A DNA stretch of 64,000 nt. Source: Chalara sp. BL73. Taxonomy: Eukaryota > Ascomycota > Leotiomycetes > Helotiales. The position numbers and the translations under genes were made by a program. Positions 35,235 to 46,483 of the stretch are shown here, piece by piece. Location of the stretch: positions 372,001 through 436,000 of the forward strand of contig CAKJVC010000088.1 of assembly GCA_918026815.1 (NCBI GenBank), read 5' to 3'. Under the pieces are notes generated by a model. It did not search any database, was not told the origin of the DNA, and saw only the letters and a list, made by a program, of their open reading frames with translations. The first letter of the stretch is position 1. Every line of letters starts with the position of its first letter.

Positions 35235-36092
35235 ATGGATACTCCAAATCAATTGCTAGATCCTGGCGAACGTCAAGGACATATAGGTGGTGGCTCAGCA
35301 CAGCGATCACCCCCAAATCGCCGCACCATATTCTTCTTCAACACCACTTCTATAAGAGGCTGGCCTTCGCGGGGTGGATTAATTATTCTGCATTGAGTGA
35401 CAGCTCTTGACTTCGAATTTCTAGGATTCGACGCAATCAATCCTCCCCTTCGTCGCGACTCAAATCAGGACGCTGAAGACGAGTTCTGTCAAAGGCTCCT
35501 GCTCCTTGGCGCAAAATGGTATGATAGCCGGGACCGTTATCGTTTTATTTGTGGCGTCGAGGAAGAATCGCGGCCACACATCATGGCGTTGGAGAATGAA
35601 GAGGAAGGCGCACATGTGCCTTCAACGATGGAGCGGCGGTGGATTAGTGTTGGCTATCCCAGTGGACCCGAAGGTGGGTTGTGGGTATCTGAATATGATA
35701 CAACCATGTATGGTATGCAGGAGCAACACAACCTAGTTCCACCTTCTGCCGTAAGTACCGAAATGTCTAGGCAGAATTGTCCGAGATTCCGAGGGTCGGT
35801 CTGTTATGGATTCATAAGGCTCAACGGCTTGCAGATCTCTGGAATGACCACTGATCAAAGTTGCTCTTTTTATTCAAGTTCTCCGTGATCGCTAACTGAT
35901 TCTGGATTATCACAGGCTCAGGTACTGCTGGCCAGGACTATGAACGAGAAATGTGAGGTGTTGAAGAGATTGGGTGCAAAATTCTATGCTAGCGTGGAGG
36001 ATTATGATGGTCCGTCGTGCTTGAGAGCATGGAAAGAGAAAAAGAGCGGAGAATTTGGGCCTCTGGTACGGACACGGTATGTGGGAGAGTAG
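35235..36092 (+). CDS. Conserved fungal protein of unknown function
   Basis: Three exons, 35235-35373, 35425-35750 and 35916-36092, give about 213 aa beginning MDTPNQLLDPGERQG. Removing the 51-nt first intron also removes an in-frame TGA (35394) and joins GWPSRG to FDAINPPLRRDSNQ in phase; the second intron (GTAAGT...CACAG) joins LVPPSA to AQVLLARTMNEK. Middle features: DEFCQRLLLLGAKWYDS, ERRWISVGYPSGPEGGLWVSE; end: KFYASVEDYDGPSCLRAWKE. This pattern resembles a small Pezizomycotina protein family of unknown function, as remembered without a search. There is no signal peptide or membrane segment. The gene stands alone in an AT-rich setting and seems intact. Confidence 0.6.
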
Positions 36093-36531
36093 CAGTAGAG
36101 AGTTGGCACATCTCTTTTCTGTCTCCATATCCGTATCCGCATAGTACTTTTGTTTTCGGTAGCTCGCCTTTGAACCAGTAAGAGGCAGGAGGTAGGACAG
36201 TTTTCAGCACTAATAGAGATCTATTTTTCTCTCTTTAAGATAATGTCATGCTAATATTCCCAAAGGCCACTTTGACGTGGCCCTCTTAGTAGATCCACTC
36301 AACCCCCAAAGATTATGTGCCTCAAATTCCCCGCAACTCCACCACTCACATACTTTTCATTACCATGTCTTCCCTATACTCCTCATTCCTGGATGCTCCC
36401 TGAACTCATTTGAAATGGCACTGAGGTGACCAACAAAATGTAAGCCGTATCCAGTAGTCTGAAGTTCTAGTGTAAAATTTTGTATATAACGTCAGCGGAT
36501 GGATGCTAATGTATATTTAGTCTTATAGAAT

Positions 36532-36708
36532 ATGGCAACCACCCCGAGTGTTGATGTCGGTTGTGGAACCTATTCTTACAAGATAGAGGGCGACAATACA
36601 CCGGCTCCAGAACCCAAACCTCACAAGCCAGGTCAGATCCCGCTTCAGGACCGAGACCAAATCCGAAATCACCTGGACCTCGTTTGGAATAGGGCTTCCA
36701 AGGAGTAA
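36532..36708 (+). CDS. Small hypothetical protein or 3' exon (58 aa)
   Basis: An ATG frame at 36532 encodes MATTPSVDVGCGTYSYKIEG, a Pro/Lys-rich middle (PAPEPKPHKPG) and DRDQIRNHLDLVWNRASKE before TAA at 36706. Composition looks coding, unlike the AT-rich surroundings, and TTATAG just before the ATG could be a splice acceptor, so it may be the last exon of a larger gene. No family is recognised. Confidence 0.35.
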   Translation: MATTPSVDVGCGTYSYKIEGDNTPAPEPKPHKPGQIPLQDRDQIRNHLDLVWNRASKE

Positions 36709-37770
36709 CTATGGCACGAATGATGGAAATTTGCAACCCCGCGATCCGCTTTCCAGTTGATATCTAGCGAGAAAGATGTTTTCGTGATGGAGATAACCAA
36801 CGACTACAGACATGTATCTGTGAAGAAAGAGAATGACAATTGTTATGGCGGCATTAGGCATTATATTGAGAGCTATATAGTTTGAAGGGATCGGACCTGA
36901 AGACGCTTGGCCGTTATGCCCACAAGGCGATAATGCGATGCGTTTATATGCTTCATTGCAAACAGTACTGCAGGTTCCACTTCCACTAACGGGTGTCCAA
37001 TCAAGTTCAAAATTATACGATTTACAAGAACCTAGATTGGGGGGAGGTGTTCTTCTAAGGCAGAAAAACCATCACCAAAACCTGAAAGCAGCGCAATGTT
37101 CCACTTAACCTTAAACTATAAGGAAAAACAATTCCATTATGGGCATAATTTTCCCCCTTGGGCATTGGTTCGACGCTTCAGGCAATGCTAGATTGCAAAT
37201 GTTGGTTGCCGGCGCAGCCCGCTCGCTCAGCAAGGTGTGCAGTGCAGGAGCTTGAAGCCACCCAACAAGTATATTTATGGTGGGGCTGAGATAGAAATGC
37301 GCCATCCTCTCTTGGCTTATTAAAGGGCAACCTTAATTTGTTGCTTTGTCGCAACAAGCTTGAAGGGCATAGAAAGTGGCTTACTCCTTACTGGAGGCAG
37401 TTGCAAGAAAATGTCACATGCATTGATGTAGGACCTGCAAGACTTCAAAAAGTAGCAAATTTGAGGAAAATCGATGACCGGATAATATCTTTTTGTAGTC
37501 TGCGGAGCCCTCAAATATTCTGGTCCTTTAGCAGCGTTCTCTTAAAAAATTATATGGTCATTCAAAATGGAACATGAGTACTAGGCCATGATTCAAGCCC
37601 TAGTAGTCTTGGTGACTTTCAACCTTTATCGAACCAGCTTTATATTATTTGAATTATTTACTTAACTCCTCGAGGCTTGTGGCTCACCAGTGCGACCCAC
37701 GGCCTTGGCTCAGCCACAAAGGCTTTTGATCAAGAGCACCTAGTTTCTATCGAGTTACAGCTTCACTAAT
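36709..37770. other. Intergenic region
   Basis: About 1 kb before the 3' end of the minus-strand carboxylesterase. Only short open frames (37111-37305, 37338-37577) without family features. No repeat recognised. Confidence 0.35.
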
Positions 37771-39445
37771 TTAGTTTAGAAGGCTAACTCTTCCAGTGGC
37801 CAGTTTTGCAAATATCTCATTACACCGTGCAGGACCCATCATCCCTAAGGCCGCACAAGCACGTGTGCGCCGCCGACTTTCGTACTCACTGTCCGTGATG
37901 TTGCCACAGCGGCCATGCGGGCCAAAAGCATAAGTCTGCTTCTCCAGCCATGGAACATGCCCGTTACAGAAGCTCACCCATTTTTCACGGACATCTTGCC
38001 GAACTGCCGCTACAGCTGCATTTTCTGTGAAATCAAGCCTTCCAAACAGCACAGGAAGCTCGACTGCATGATGTGCTCTGCTTGATGGCTGCCATGGGTT
38101 GGCCTGATCAAAGACATAGTCATAGACAGTTTTTCCAGCTTGACGGTATGCGGCTTTAATTGCCATAACTGGATGTGCGAATCTGACATCGTTGATAAAA
38201 TCCAGTGCCCCGAGTTTGCATGCTGTTGGCCTGTCTATAACAATGTTATAAAGCCGCTTTAGCTCCTGAGTGTTGTCAATATCCGAGTCGAAGCATGCTT
38301 CGATTTCAGCAGCAGTCATAGCTTCAACACCATTGCGCCATATGGCTGACTCATATTCGACATCTCCTACTAGAAGTTCTTCAATGTGACTCATTCGAGT
38401 TTCCCAACCTTGTAGATCTTCGGTCAGCTGCAACCACATAGAGACGATTTTTGCCTCTTTGAGTGCGCCGAGTAGCTTTTGCACTGGGGCGCTGGCAAGA
38501 GACAAGCCGTCTTTGGCTAGTATTGCTTCTAGATTGCTGCATATTGCATCACCACGACTCACGTCCTGCGGTGGTGAGAGATAAAGAGATCCAGATTGTA
38601 GAATTGCTCTTTGCACGGGGGCGCCTGTAATCATATGAGCGTGGACGTAAACAGCGCCTGCACTTTCTCCGCCCAAGGTCATATTATTCTATATGTATAA
38701 AGATGCGTCAGCGTAAGGAAACTAGCTTGTAGCAGAGCAGCGCTGACCGGATCTCCGCCAAAGAATTCGATATTCTTGGCGACCCATTCAACCGCCAGCC
38801 GCTGATCTTTGAGCGCGAGGTTCTTGCTTCCATGTCCATTTCCGAATGCAAAGATGTTTAGCCTGTAGTTGACAAATACCAAAATCATGGGCTCGCCTTC
38901 TTTGATAGAACTTGCCACAAATGGAACTGTATCAGCACATGGTGAGGACGCCGGCATAAAGGTCATAACCTGCGAGCCTCCTGAGCAGCGTCAGTGCGAG
39001 TCTATTTACTTTACATACTGGGGATGACTAGCCATGAATCCAGATCAAGACCGGCAGCTTCTTAGAAGGCGTTGCTGGTACTGTGATATCCAAGTTCAAG
39101 CAACCGAACTCATCTTGTTGCAAAGGCGGCTCCTGGGCTTTGATGCTTTCTGGTATGCGCAAGAGATGATGAAAGTCTGTGGAAACTTGTGGACATATTG
39201 GTCTGGATTCCGTTGTGTTAGCAGAGGTCTAGCGCGTAGATGCTTGGAGGCTTCTGAGGATAACCTCACCCATATTTTGTACAGTCAATTTTGTCAGTCA
39301 AGTTATCATACGGGATGGCTTCAGGATCTGCAAATCTTGAAGGAATTCTGCCATACGGAATTCCTCTGAATTGCTGCACCTTCTGGCCATCGAAAATTTC
39401 CACAGCAGGCTGGAAGCGCATAACAAAGGATCCGCCCTGAGGCAT
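37771..39445 (-). CDS. Type-B carboxylesterase/lipase
   Basis: Minus strand, exons 39445-39270, 39202-39033, 38980-38748 and 38688-37771, about 498 aa. Start MPQGGSFVMRFQPAVEIFDG; then FRGIPYGRIPSRF, YGPICPQ across intron 1, DEFGCLNLDITVP, LPVLIWIHGGG across intron 2 (oxyanion hole), VNYRLNIFAFG, FFGGDPNNMTLGGESAGAV (nucleophile Ser in GESAG) and AHHAVELPVLFG (catalytic His). These are the marks of the cholinesterase-like carboxylesterase family. Intron 2 (39032-38981) has a GC rather than GT donor; the others are GT-AG. No signal peptide is evident, so it is probably intracellular. It is divergently paired with a second esterase 454 bp away. It appears intact. Confidence 0.85.
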
Positions 39446-39899
39446 GCTGAACTAACTTTACTACGATATCGATGAGATTTCGTACGACTTTAGGGTGACA
39501 TGGGGATCGGGCAGATATGGGCAAAGATGGTGTAACGCAGAGTAGTCCTTCTAGGTTTTCTGCACATTTACTTGGACAACATGAAGTCGTACAAAGAGAA
39601 TACAGAAGGATCAGAAGGATCAGAACACAGATAGTTTTTTTGTATTCATTCAATACTGTCTGTGCTTGCTGCCCCTATGTGAGGTTGAGCAAAAGAGACC
39701 CCACATCCCAACTGGAAGGGTACCCGTAGATTCCCCACCCAAATTATCCATGACAGCTGATTGTGCATCCTTCGTACTGCTCACCAGGGTTTCCCCACGT
39801 GATGATTTGCAGTGTATAAGAATTATATCGCGCAGAGGCATCATCGAACTTTGTATAGATTCTTGCGATCCAAGTGTTTACATTCCACCAGGGCGCAAC
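39446..39899. promoter_or_regulatory. Shared divergent promoter of two carboxylesterases
   Basis: The 454 bp between the two start codons must carry both promoters. A small direct repeat AGAAGGATC appears twice near 39605-39621. No clear transcription-factor site was recognised. Co-regulation of the pair is an inference from geometry. Confidence 0.45.
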
Positions 39900-41707
39900 A
39901 TGACTTCCACAAACCTTCCGACCCGGGGATTTTTAAAGCACGATGGAATTATCCAGTATCGCGGTATCAAATACGCTACCCTCAAGAACGCCTTTTCGGA
40001 TGCCCAAATTTTCGACTATCATGACATTGAGAGCTTGAATGCTACAACTTACGGGCATGTAAAATTCTCTAACCTCTTTCCGGTGCACATGGGAGGATTC
40101 AAGCAGCTCGAAGGTTGACATACAGGATTCTAGGCCATCTGCTATTTTGGCACCTAATGCTTGCAACAGCGAATTCGGCCTGATTCAGAAGTCTTTGCCT
40201 ATTACTGAAGCTCCTCAATCGGAGACCGAGTGTCTCAATTTAAACATCACGGCGCCGGTAGAGACCTTAAGCAAATCCTCTGCACTTCCTGTTTTCGTCT
40301 TCATTCATGGCGGCGGCTTTGGGACTGGCTCGAATTCATGGCCACAATATGATCAGGGGAGAATTATCCAGCTATCCCGAGACATGTGCACTCCAGTTGT
40401 TGGAGTCGGGATTAAGTGTTTTCCCCTAATATCTTCTTCTTGGTAATAACAACTGATTACTATAGCTACCGATTAGGTCCATCCGGCTTCATGACTTCAA
40501 AAGAGCTGCAGGATCACGGATTCAGTGCGAATAACGGTCTAAGTGATCAATTAGTGGCGTTACGTTGGGTCCAGAAACATATTGCTTTATTTGGTGGAGA
40601 TCCTAAAAAGGTCACATGTATTGGCGAAAGCGCTGGAGGAGGTAAGCTGTACCATAAATACATCTCATTGCAAAATCATACGCTGATGAGTGCAGTCTCT
40701 GCCATGCACCAGATTGAGATGAATGGAATCGATCTTCCTTTTCAACAAGTTGTGAACATGAGTGGAACTCCTCTGATGCTGAAACCTTTGTCTCCAGTCA
40801 TTGCCGAGAGTATCTACCAAACTGTCACGAGTATCCTCGGACTTGGTAATCTTCCAAGGGAAGAACGCGTCGCAGCTTTGACTGCGATTCCGGCCGCCGA
40901 CCTACTATCCAAACTTCCACCGGGTCTTCCATTCATGCCGGTGCTGGATGGGCATATTCTCAAAAATGAGATCAGCTTTGCGCAACTGCAAGATGGAACG
41001 GGACCCGGTCAATCGACAAACATCAGCTTGCTTATCGGTAGTTGTGACATGGATGTAAGTAGAGTTGGCTTGGAAACTTTCTTCCTTACGGTACCGTTAG
41101 CACTGTTGACTCGGTCGTCCTTTAGTCTAGCATCTTCGGAATCATGTTGGCCGCAAGAAAGAGTGGTTCACTTGAGCGCTTCAAGAAGATACTCAATGAA
41201 GCAGAGCCTAAATACGCGTCAGAAGTTATGGCAGCCTACCATATCCAAGATGGCATGAGTGACGACGAGGCGTGGCCATTAATTATGAACTTCGCCAATG
41301 ACATCTCTTTCCATGCTACAGCAGAAGCGTACTCTGCCGCTTGGCCATCACCAACATACAGGTATCGATTTCGAGAACCAAATCCATGGGAAGGCCCTTG
41401 GAAAGGCCACTCAACCCATGTTCTGGACATTGCGTTCCTGTTTCTGAATTACACTGAGCATCTAACGCCGTCACAGGAAGAGGTGGCCGTCCAATTCGCC
41501 ACAGACTTGATTCACTTCATCAATCAAAGTGCGCCGTTTCAAAAGTTTGAGCGAGGACAAAGCTATGTCAAGGAGTACATATCAAAGGACGGTGAAGTTA
41601 TAACCAAAGACAGGTCGAAAGAAGAGGCTGCTTTTTGGCCAGCGTTATTTTCTCGCATTGGATACGATAGTCTCTTAGGTGTGTGGGGAAGATTTATGGG
41701 TAGCTAG
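39900..41707 (+). CDS. Type-B carboxylesterase/lipase
   Basis: Five exons, 39900-40058, 40126-40415, 40466-40641, 40696-41054 and 41126-41707, about 521 aa. Start [16 protein letters not shown]; then [51 protein letters not shown] (across intron 2), [20 protein letters not shown] (across intron 3; nucleophile Ser), [11 protein letters not shown], and [15 protein letters not shown] with the likely catalytic His. Intron 1 could also be read with a GC donor at 40056; the GT-AG reading is preferred. It belongs to the same family as the minus-strand neighbour but is a distant relative, not a recent duplicate. No signal peptide is clear. Ester hydrolysis of an unknown substrate is expected. It appears intact. 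Confidence 0.87.
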
Positions 41708-42246
41708 ACAGCGGATGAAGTAACACTCTCTTCTGGTCACCCAGTATCACTGTATTCTAACACCCACATTAATGACTCGTTTGCCTGCTGGCCCTCTGGT
41801 TCAAAATACATGTTTGCAACCGCGGCTATGAAGGCATTTTTGCACCGGTTTGGTTGATGGAGATCCAAAAACGCCAAACACGTGCAAGCTGGTCCTATTC
41901 CTCTCTCTCTCCATAATGAGGGCTATGGTGCAGGAAGAGAGGTGTGGGGTAAGCTCCCTTTATTCATTACCCCACCTTGTGACACCTGTGGTGGGAACCC
42001 AGATTCAGGAACAAATGGGAGAACCCCACATTGCCCCTCATTTTCGAGTTTTACCCGGAGCATTAAACAGGGGTCGGTCGTATGTACGCAGATATGAGCT
42101 ACGACAAGGAGCCGGCCAAAGATGAGGAATGATGTTATTGAATCTGGCGGAAAGCCAAGGCCTTTTACCTTTGCTACTTCATACATATCTCATGTTAGTC
42201 CATTCAGCGAAACCTACGGCAAGTTATCAGATTATCTATTGCCAGT
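41708..42246. other. Intergenic region
   Basis: About 540 bp between the esterase and the SDR gene, both on the plus strand. Short open frames only; it probably serves as terminator plus SDR promoter. Confidence 0.35.
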
Positions 42247-43397
42247 ATGACTACGTATGACGTAGATGACGTCGAGTTTACAGCTCTGAAAGGGAAGACC
42301 ATTCTCATAACTGGGTGTGCAACTGGCATTGGAAGATCAGCAGTTGATCTTGCATACCGTAAGTTCTCAGCCATTCCTGAACATGTCGCTTCGCTCTGTT
42401 TCTTCAATATATATATTAAAAATTAAAAATCGCTGATTTCCATCTCGCAGAAAATGGAGCAAACCTGGTTCTCGGAGATGTTCAAGAGAAAGAAGGTCAA
42501 GAACTAGCAACTGGGCTTGGAGAGTGAGTATTATCATGGTTCTCCAGGACTGCTGCCGGCTGACTCCCCTCCAGGCGCGCCTTGTTCCGTAAATGCGACG
42601 TGTCCATCTGGGACGACGTGCTGGAGCTGTTCCAGGCCGGGCAGATCCAATACGGCGGTATCGATGTGGTGCTCGCCAACGCAGGCGTGAATGAAATCGG
42701 CAAGCTGTTCGAAGACAGCATTGACACCGCGACAGGCAAACTCGAGGCGCCAAACCTCGCAACGCTAAATATCAACCTTCTGGGTGTACTTTACACAGCT
42801 AAGTGCGCGGTGCATTACTTCGCGAAACAGAAGGGAAAGCCGTGCCAGCTTGTGCTAACAGGGAGCGCGGCCTGGTAAGTTGCATACGCACGTTGCGGAT
42901 GTGCCGGACACGCAAAAGGGGACCGAACAGCGAGCTGACGTGGTGAAAAAATATAGCTTCCTGGACACCCCGCCGCTGTATACGTATTCTGTAAGCAAGG
43001 CTGGTGTGATGGGCCTGATGCGCGGGCTACGGACTCAGCTCCCCAAAAACAATAACGTGACGGTTAATATGGTAGCGCCGTGGATGACGAGTGAGTCTCT
43101 TCTGATGGACCCTCCCGACCTACTCCGGCCCGCCGAGGTTAACGTGACCCAGAAACACCCATGCTCTTGCCGGAGTTTCTAAATGTCTGGGGAGAACTTC
43201 CCGCCAACGAACCGATCGGCGTTGCTAGGGCGCTTCTGTTACCCGCGGTTCGGCCAGAGCTGAACGGGAAGTCATTCTTCGTCGCGGGGCATGAGATTGT
43301 GGATTTTGAAGAGGGTTTAGAGAGGACAAGGCCAGAGTGGATGGGAATACAGCTAAGTGAGCATGTGGATGAAGGACAAAGGAGGATTTTGCCGTGA
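42247..43397 (+). CDS. Short-chain dehydrogenase/reductase (SDR)
   Basis: Five exons, 42247-42358, 42451-42523, 42575-42874, 42957-43090 and 43153-43397, about 287 aa. The N-terminus has the cofactor motif TGCATGIG in a Rossmann fold; DVVLANAGV supplies the NAG motif; LTGSAA carries the catalytic Ser; YSVSK is the YxxxK active site; VNMVAPWMT follows as in classical SDRs. The last intron restores KTPMLLPEFLNVWGELPAN. It is a classical NAD(P)-dependent alcohol/ketone oxidoreductase, probably cytosolic, with unknown substrate. It lies downstream of the esterase on the same strand and beside the homogentisate-dioxygenase-like remnant, which suggests an aromatic or polyketide pathway. An A-rich run directly follows the stop codon. 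It appears intact. Confidence 0.87.
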
Positions 43398-43939
43398 AAA
43401 AAAAAAAAACGTTTAAACGGACAGACGATGGTGTATTTCGATCGTTGCTTTAATTGCCCGCAATCTCTGGCCGCGTTACATTATATCTACATGTAGGAGG
43501 TTCTCCATGCCCTACGTCAGCTTGAAATTGTTACGCCCAGCATCTATACCATTCATCTCCTTAGCGAGGGCTAAAACTTTCAGAACATAAACAGGTCACT
43601 ATATGCGCATCAAGATCATCCGCGCAGTATGTCTCTATAACATAGATTAACGAGCGAAGTACAGAAGATCGATATAGTATGATATGTATACGCTCAACAA
43701 GGCATCGGCGAAGAAGGAATCAAGAATACTCGAACCATACCCTTACAGATATACACAGCAGGTAGATACTCAATTCAAACCATGCTACAACCTCTGTGGT
43801 TCCACCCTAGTTATTGATTACCATTCCGATTTGCGTTGGTGGGGCAGAGAACCAACAGCTTCTTAACTTCATCTTCGTGCTTCGAGAAGCTATCTGTCCA
43901 GTTTGTAAGTAATTAATCAGGTACGAGGAGACCAGGACG

Positions 43940-45106
43940 TCACTCCATGCCAACGAGGTTATCCAACATCTTAGGGTCATGTTCGTGCTTCCTGTTGCTA
44001 TTCCAAGCATAGTCCGTAATAGTGAATTGCCTTGAACTCTCAAACATGAAGGCAATTGCACCCTTGGAGATGACCATCACGGGTGACTCGTTCTCAGTTG
44101 CAGCCTTGAATTGCTCACAGGCAACACCGTGCGGCACCATCCCACATAATTTCCATGCCAGGCGACCACATCAAACGGACTGTGCTGTTGAGTGCTCTGG
44201 AAGAGCTTTCCCCCTAGCTTGTAGATGACACCCCAGCTCTCCTACTTAATCTCGTAATGGGCGGTTGGATGGAGGAAATCTCTAGCGTTGGCGAGGCCAT
44301 TAGCACCAAGTGGTCCCAATTCTGGCAGCTCAAAGTTGCGTCCCCAGATCTCAAGGAAACAGCCACGCCATGGCCCATCTGGAACGGCGACCTTGAATTT
44401 CTAGTCTCGCTGGATGACCACGATTTCGCCTGGTTGCACGAACAGCATGCCAAATTCGGTTTGGATGTCAATCGCACCCTGTTGGGGACAGATGAGGAAA
44501 CCCCCCTCAGGGTTGACCAAAGCACTGTTCTTCATATTCGAATTCGCAAGGTAGATGTGCGTGGCGATGCCCTTGCGAAGGGTTGGGTGTCCGGATCCGG
44601 CAATTGTCTTCAAGCCGGCGACGAAATCAATGTCATTCCCAGCGGGGATTCAAATGGGAGCCACGCGAGCTGAGTTGGGGAAATGTGGACCCTGCTATTG
44701 ATAGGTAAGAAGTTTGATTCGGTGTCGGGGTTATCTGGAAGTCAGCCTGTGGATTGTCAATTACGGACACGAATATTGCAGTCAAGTACGCTCACAAATC
44801 CCCGATGAGCCATCGAAGGTCGTGCACGATAGAGCCATGCCTTTTTGTTTAAGTATTTAGGCGCTACAAATGCAGAAGCGGTCATTTGCTCGGCATAGAC
44901 ACCAAATCGAACGTTTCTCGGGCTGTTCTGTCCCTATGGCAGAGTGCCTGGAACTGCTTCAGATGCGAAACTAAAACATATTAGCGTAGCATCCGGAAGG
45001 AGTGATTCTCAGCGATAGTAATACGTATTGATGAAGCCAGATTGATACTGAAGAAGGTTAGGGATGACTTAGAGAGAAACAAATAAAAAGTACCTCATAC
45101 GGGTCA
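43940..45106 (-). pseudogene. Homogentisate 1,2-dioxygenase-like pseudogene
   Basis: Minus-strand pieces in order: YQSGFINTYYY, NSPRNVRFGVYAEQMTASAF, KKAWLYRARPSMAHRGF, ITPTPNQTSYL, DIDFVAGLKTIAGSGHPTLR, THIYLANSNMKNSALVNPEG, CPQQGAIDIQTEFGMLFVQP with GEIVVIQR, then [38 protein letters not shown], and last HGVACEQFKAATENESPVMV with FMFESSRQFTITDYAWN. Lesions: TGA at 44652-44650 (expected CGA), TAG at 44403-44401 (expected CAG) and TAG at 44244-44242. An internal deletion joins NYV directly to the C-terminal part, removing about 100 residues that carry the iron ligands. Known function of the family: ring cleavage in tyrosine/phenylacetate catabolism. This copy cannot work. Confidence 0.85.
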
Positions 45107-46483
45107 TTCTTTCTAGTCCCAAAAGATGACACAGCTCCATCTTTCTGGGTCTCTGCCTAGTGAAAAATATCTTGGTATTCTGACGAGTTGGCGAGTTTTA
45201 CAGGCATATTGAGTGAAAGCAATGGTGATTTTTGGATAGTAAAGGAGGCTCAAGGTAAAATGATGGATTCTTGACAAATCTAAGGAAGCAGTAAAACAAA
45301 GGTGAAATTGTATATTCATGCACATTTGAAACTATAAAACGTGGAACAGCCATTATATATTTGGCGGTGGGTTGTTGGGGATGGCCAAATGAGGCAATTG
45401 CACTGCTTCTGGTCAGTGTCTCTCGTAACCTTCACTCACTATTAACTGATTGGGAATTTCAAATTGGTTAAAGCCAACGTGGCTTGCGGGTTGACGCCTC
45501 AGCTACCCCTCCATGCCCCTCCGAACTTTCCAGCCCTGACAGAGGGTTATCGCTTTCTGGCGAGCCCAGGAGTCAGTAAGCTATTGATGGTTTTGTGAAA
45601 ATTGAACAGTTTGCGTTTCATCAACTAAAGAATGCGAAAGTTACGAGTAGAAGCTAAAAATAATGTTCATTTTTTTAATTCACCATCCTTTGGTCAGCCT
45701 GCTGATGGTATATTGTAACTAGATTATCCATGCTACAAATCTTGTGAAGTTGTTTTTTTCTTAAAGCCAGTTTTTTTTTGGCAGTTTTAATGCCTTGTAA
45801 ATCAACTTCCCTCTTCTTGAGATCAAACTTAACTACATAAGTATCTTGAAGTTTTCCTTGAAAGTGCAACCTTGTCATTTTTCTACCTTTTATACTTTCA
45901 ACTGGTGAAAACAGCCAGGTACATACAATAAATAAATCTTGTATCAATTTCAAGTATTATCATCACTTCGCAAACTGACTTGAGTATAATACTAAAAGCC
46001 ATTTAGAAGATCTTTGATTTAGCATTCTTATTTTTATTTTTATTTTTGCCTATCACATATATGTTGCTTTTTGCATAAGCTTATACAAGTTGGACCGAAA
46101 TAGTCACGTGGATTTTCACCACGTGATCAGAAGCTTCACACGCATATCCTTTAAAGCACACGGGCTTGGCATCAGGATATTTTACAATACTTCTTTTCCT
46201 TTTTTCTTTTCTTTCCTTGGCTTTATATTCTGAAGTGTAGCAATCCTTTCGAATTGTATATCCATTGCTTCTGCAGTGATACCAACTCAATCATTGAATA
46301 TTGTTAAACTCAACTTGATATTGTTTTTTATTAAGACCCTAAGTTTTTTATTGTTTTATCTTCGTTTTCATTTTAATATGTTTTTATTGTATTTAATCAC
46401 CTGCAAGATCATTAGACAAGACGTGAATGCAGCATGTAGACCAAGCAAACCCCCAACCCTTGAGGCGAAGCTCGATGATTAGG
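45107..46483. other. AT-rich intergenic region
   Basis: No gene recognised. The minus-strand open frame at 45675-45953 is Lys/Leu-rich and lies in AT-rich DNA; nothing supports it as a gene. TTTTTA-type runs occur near 46030-46045. The region includes the paired CACGTG sites listed separately. Confidence 0.35.
46104..46126. promoter_or_regulatory. Paired inverted CACGTG sites
   Basis: TCACGTGG at 46104-46111 and CCACGTGA at 46119-46126 form an exact 8-bp inverted repeat with a 7-nt spacer, each arm containing the palindrome CACGTG. This is a classic E-box/bZIP-type binding word. No intact gene starts close by, so its target is unknown; it may be left from a lost promoter. Confidence 0.35.

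Noticed and set aside
36506..36736. 76-aa minus-strand open frame
   Set aside because: Antisense to the better-looking 58-codon plus-strand frame, which has coding-like composition.
45675..45953. 92-aa Lys/Leu-rich minus-strand frame
   Set aside because: Lies in AT-rich sequence where long lysine-rich frames arise by chance; no motif, no splice context.
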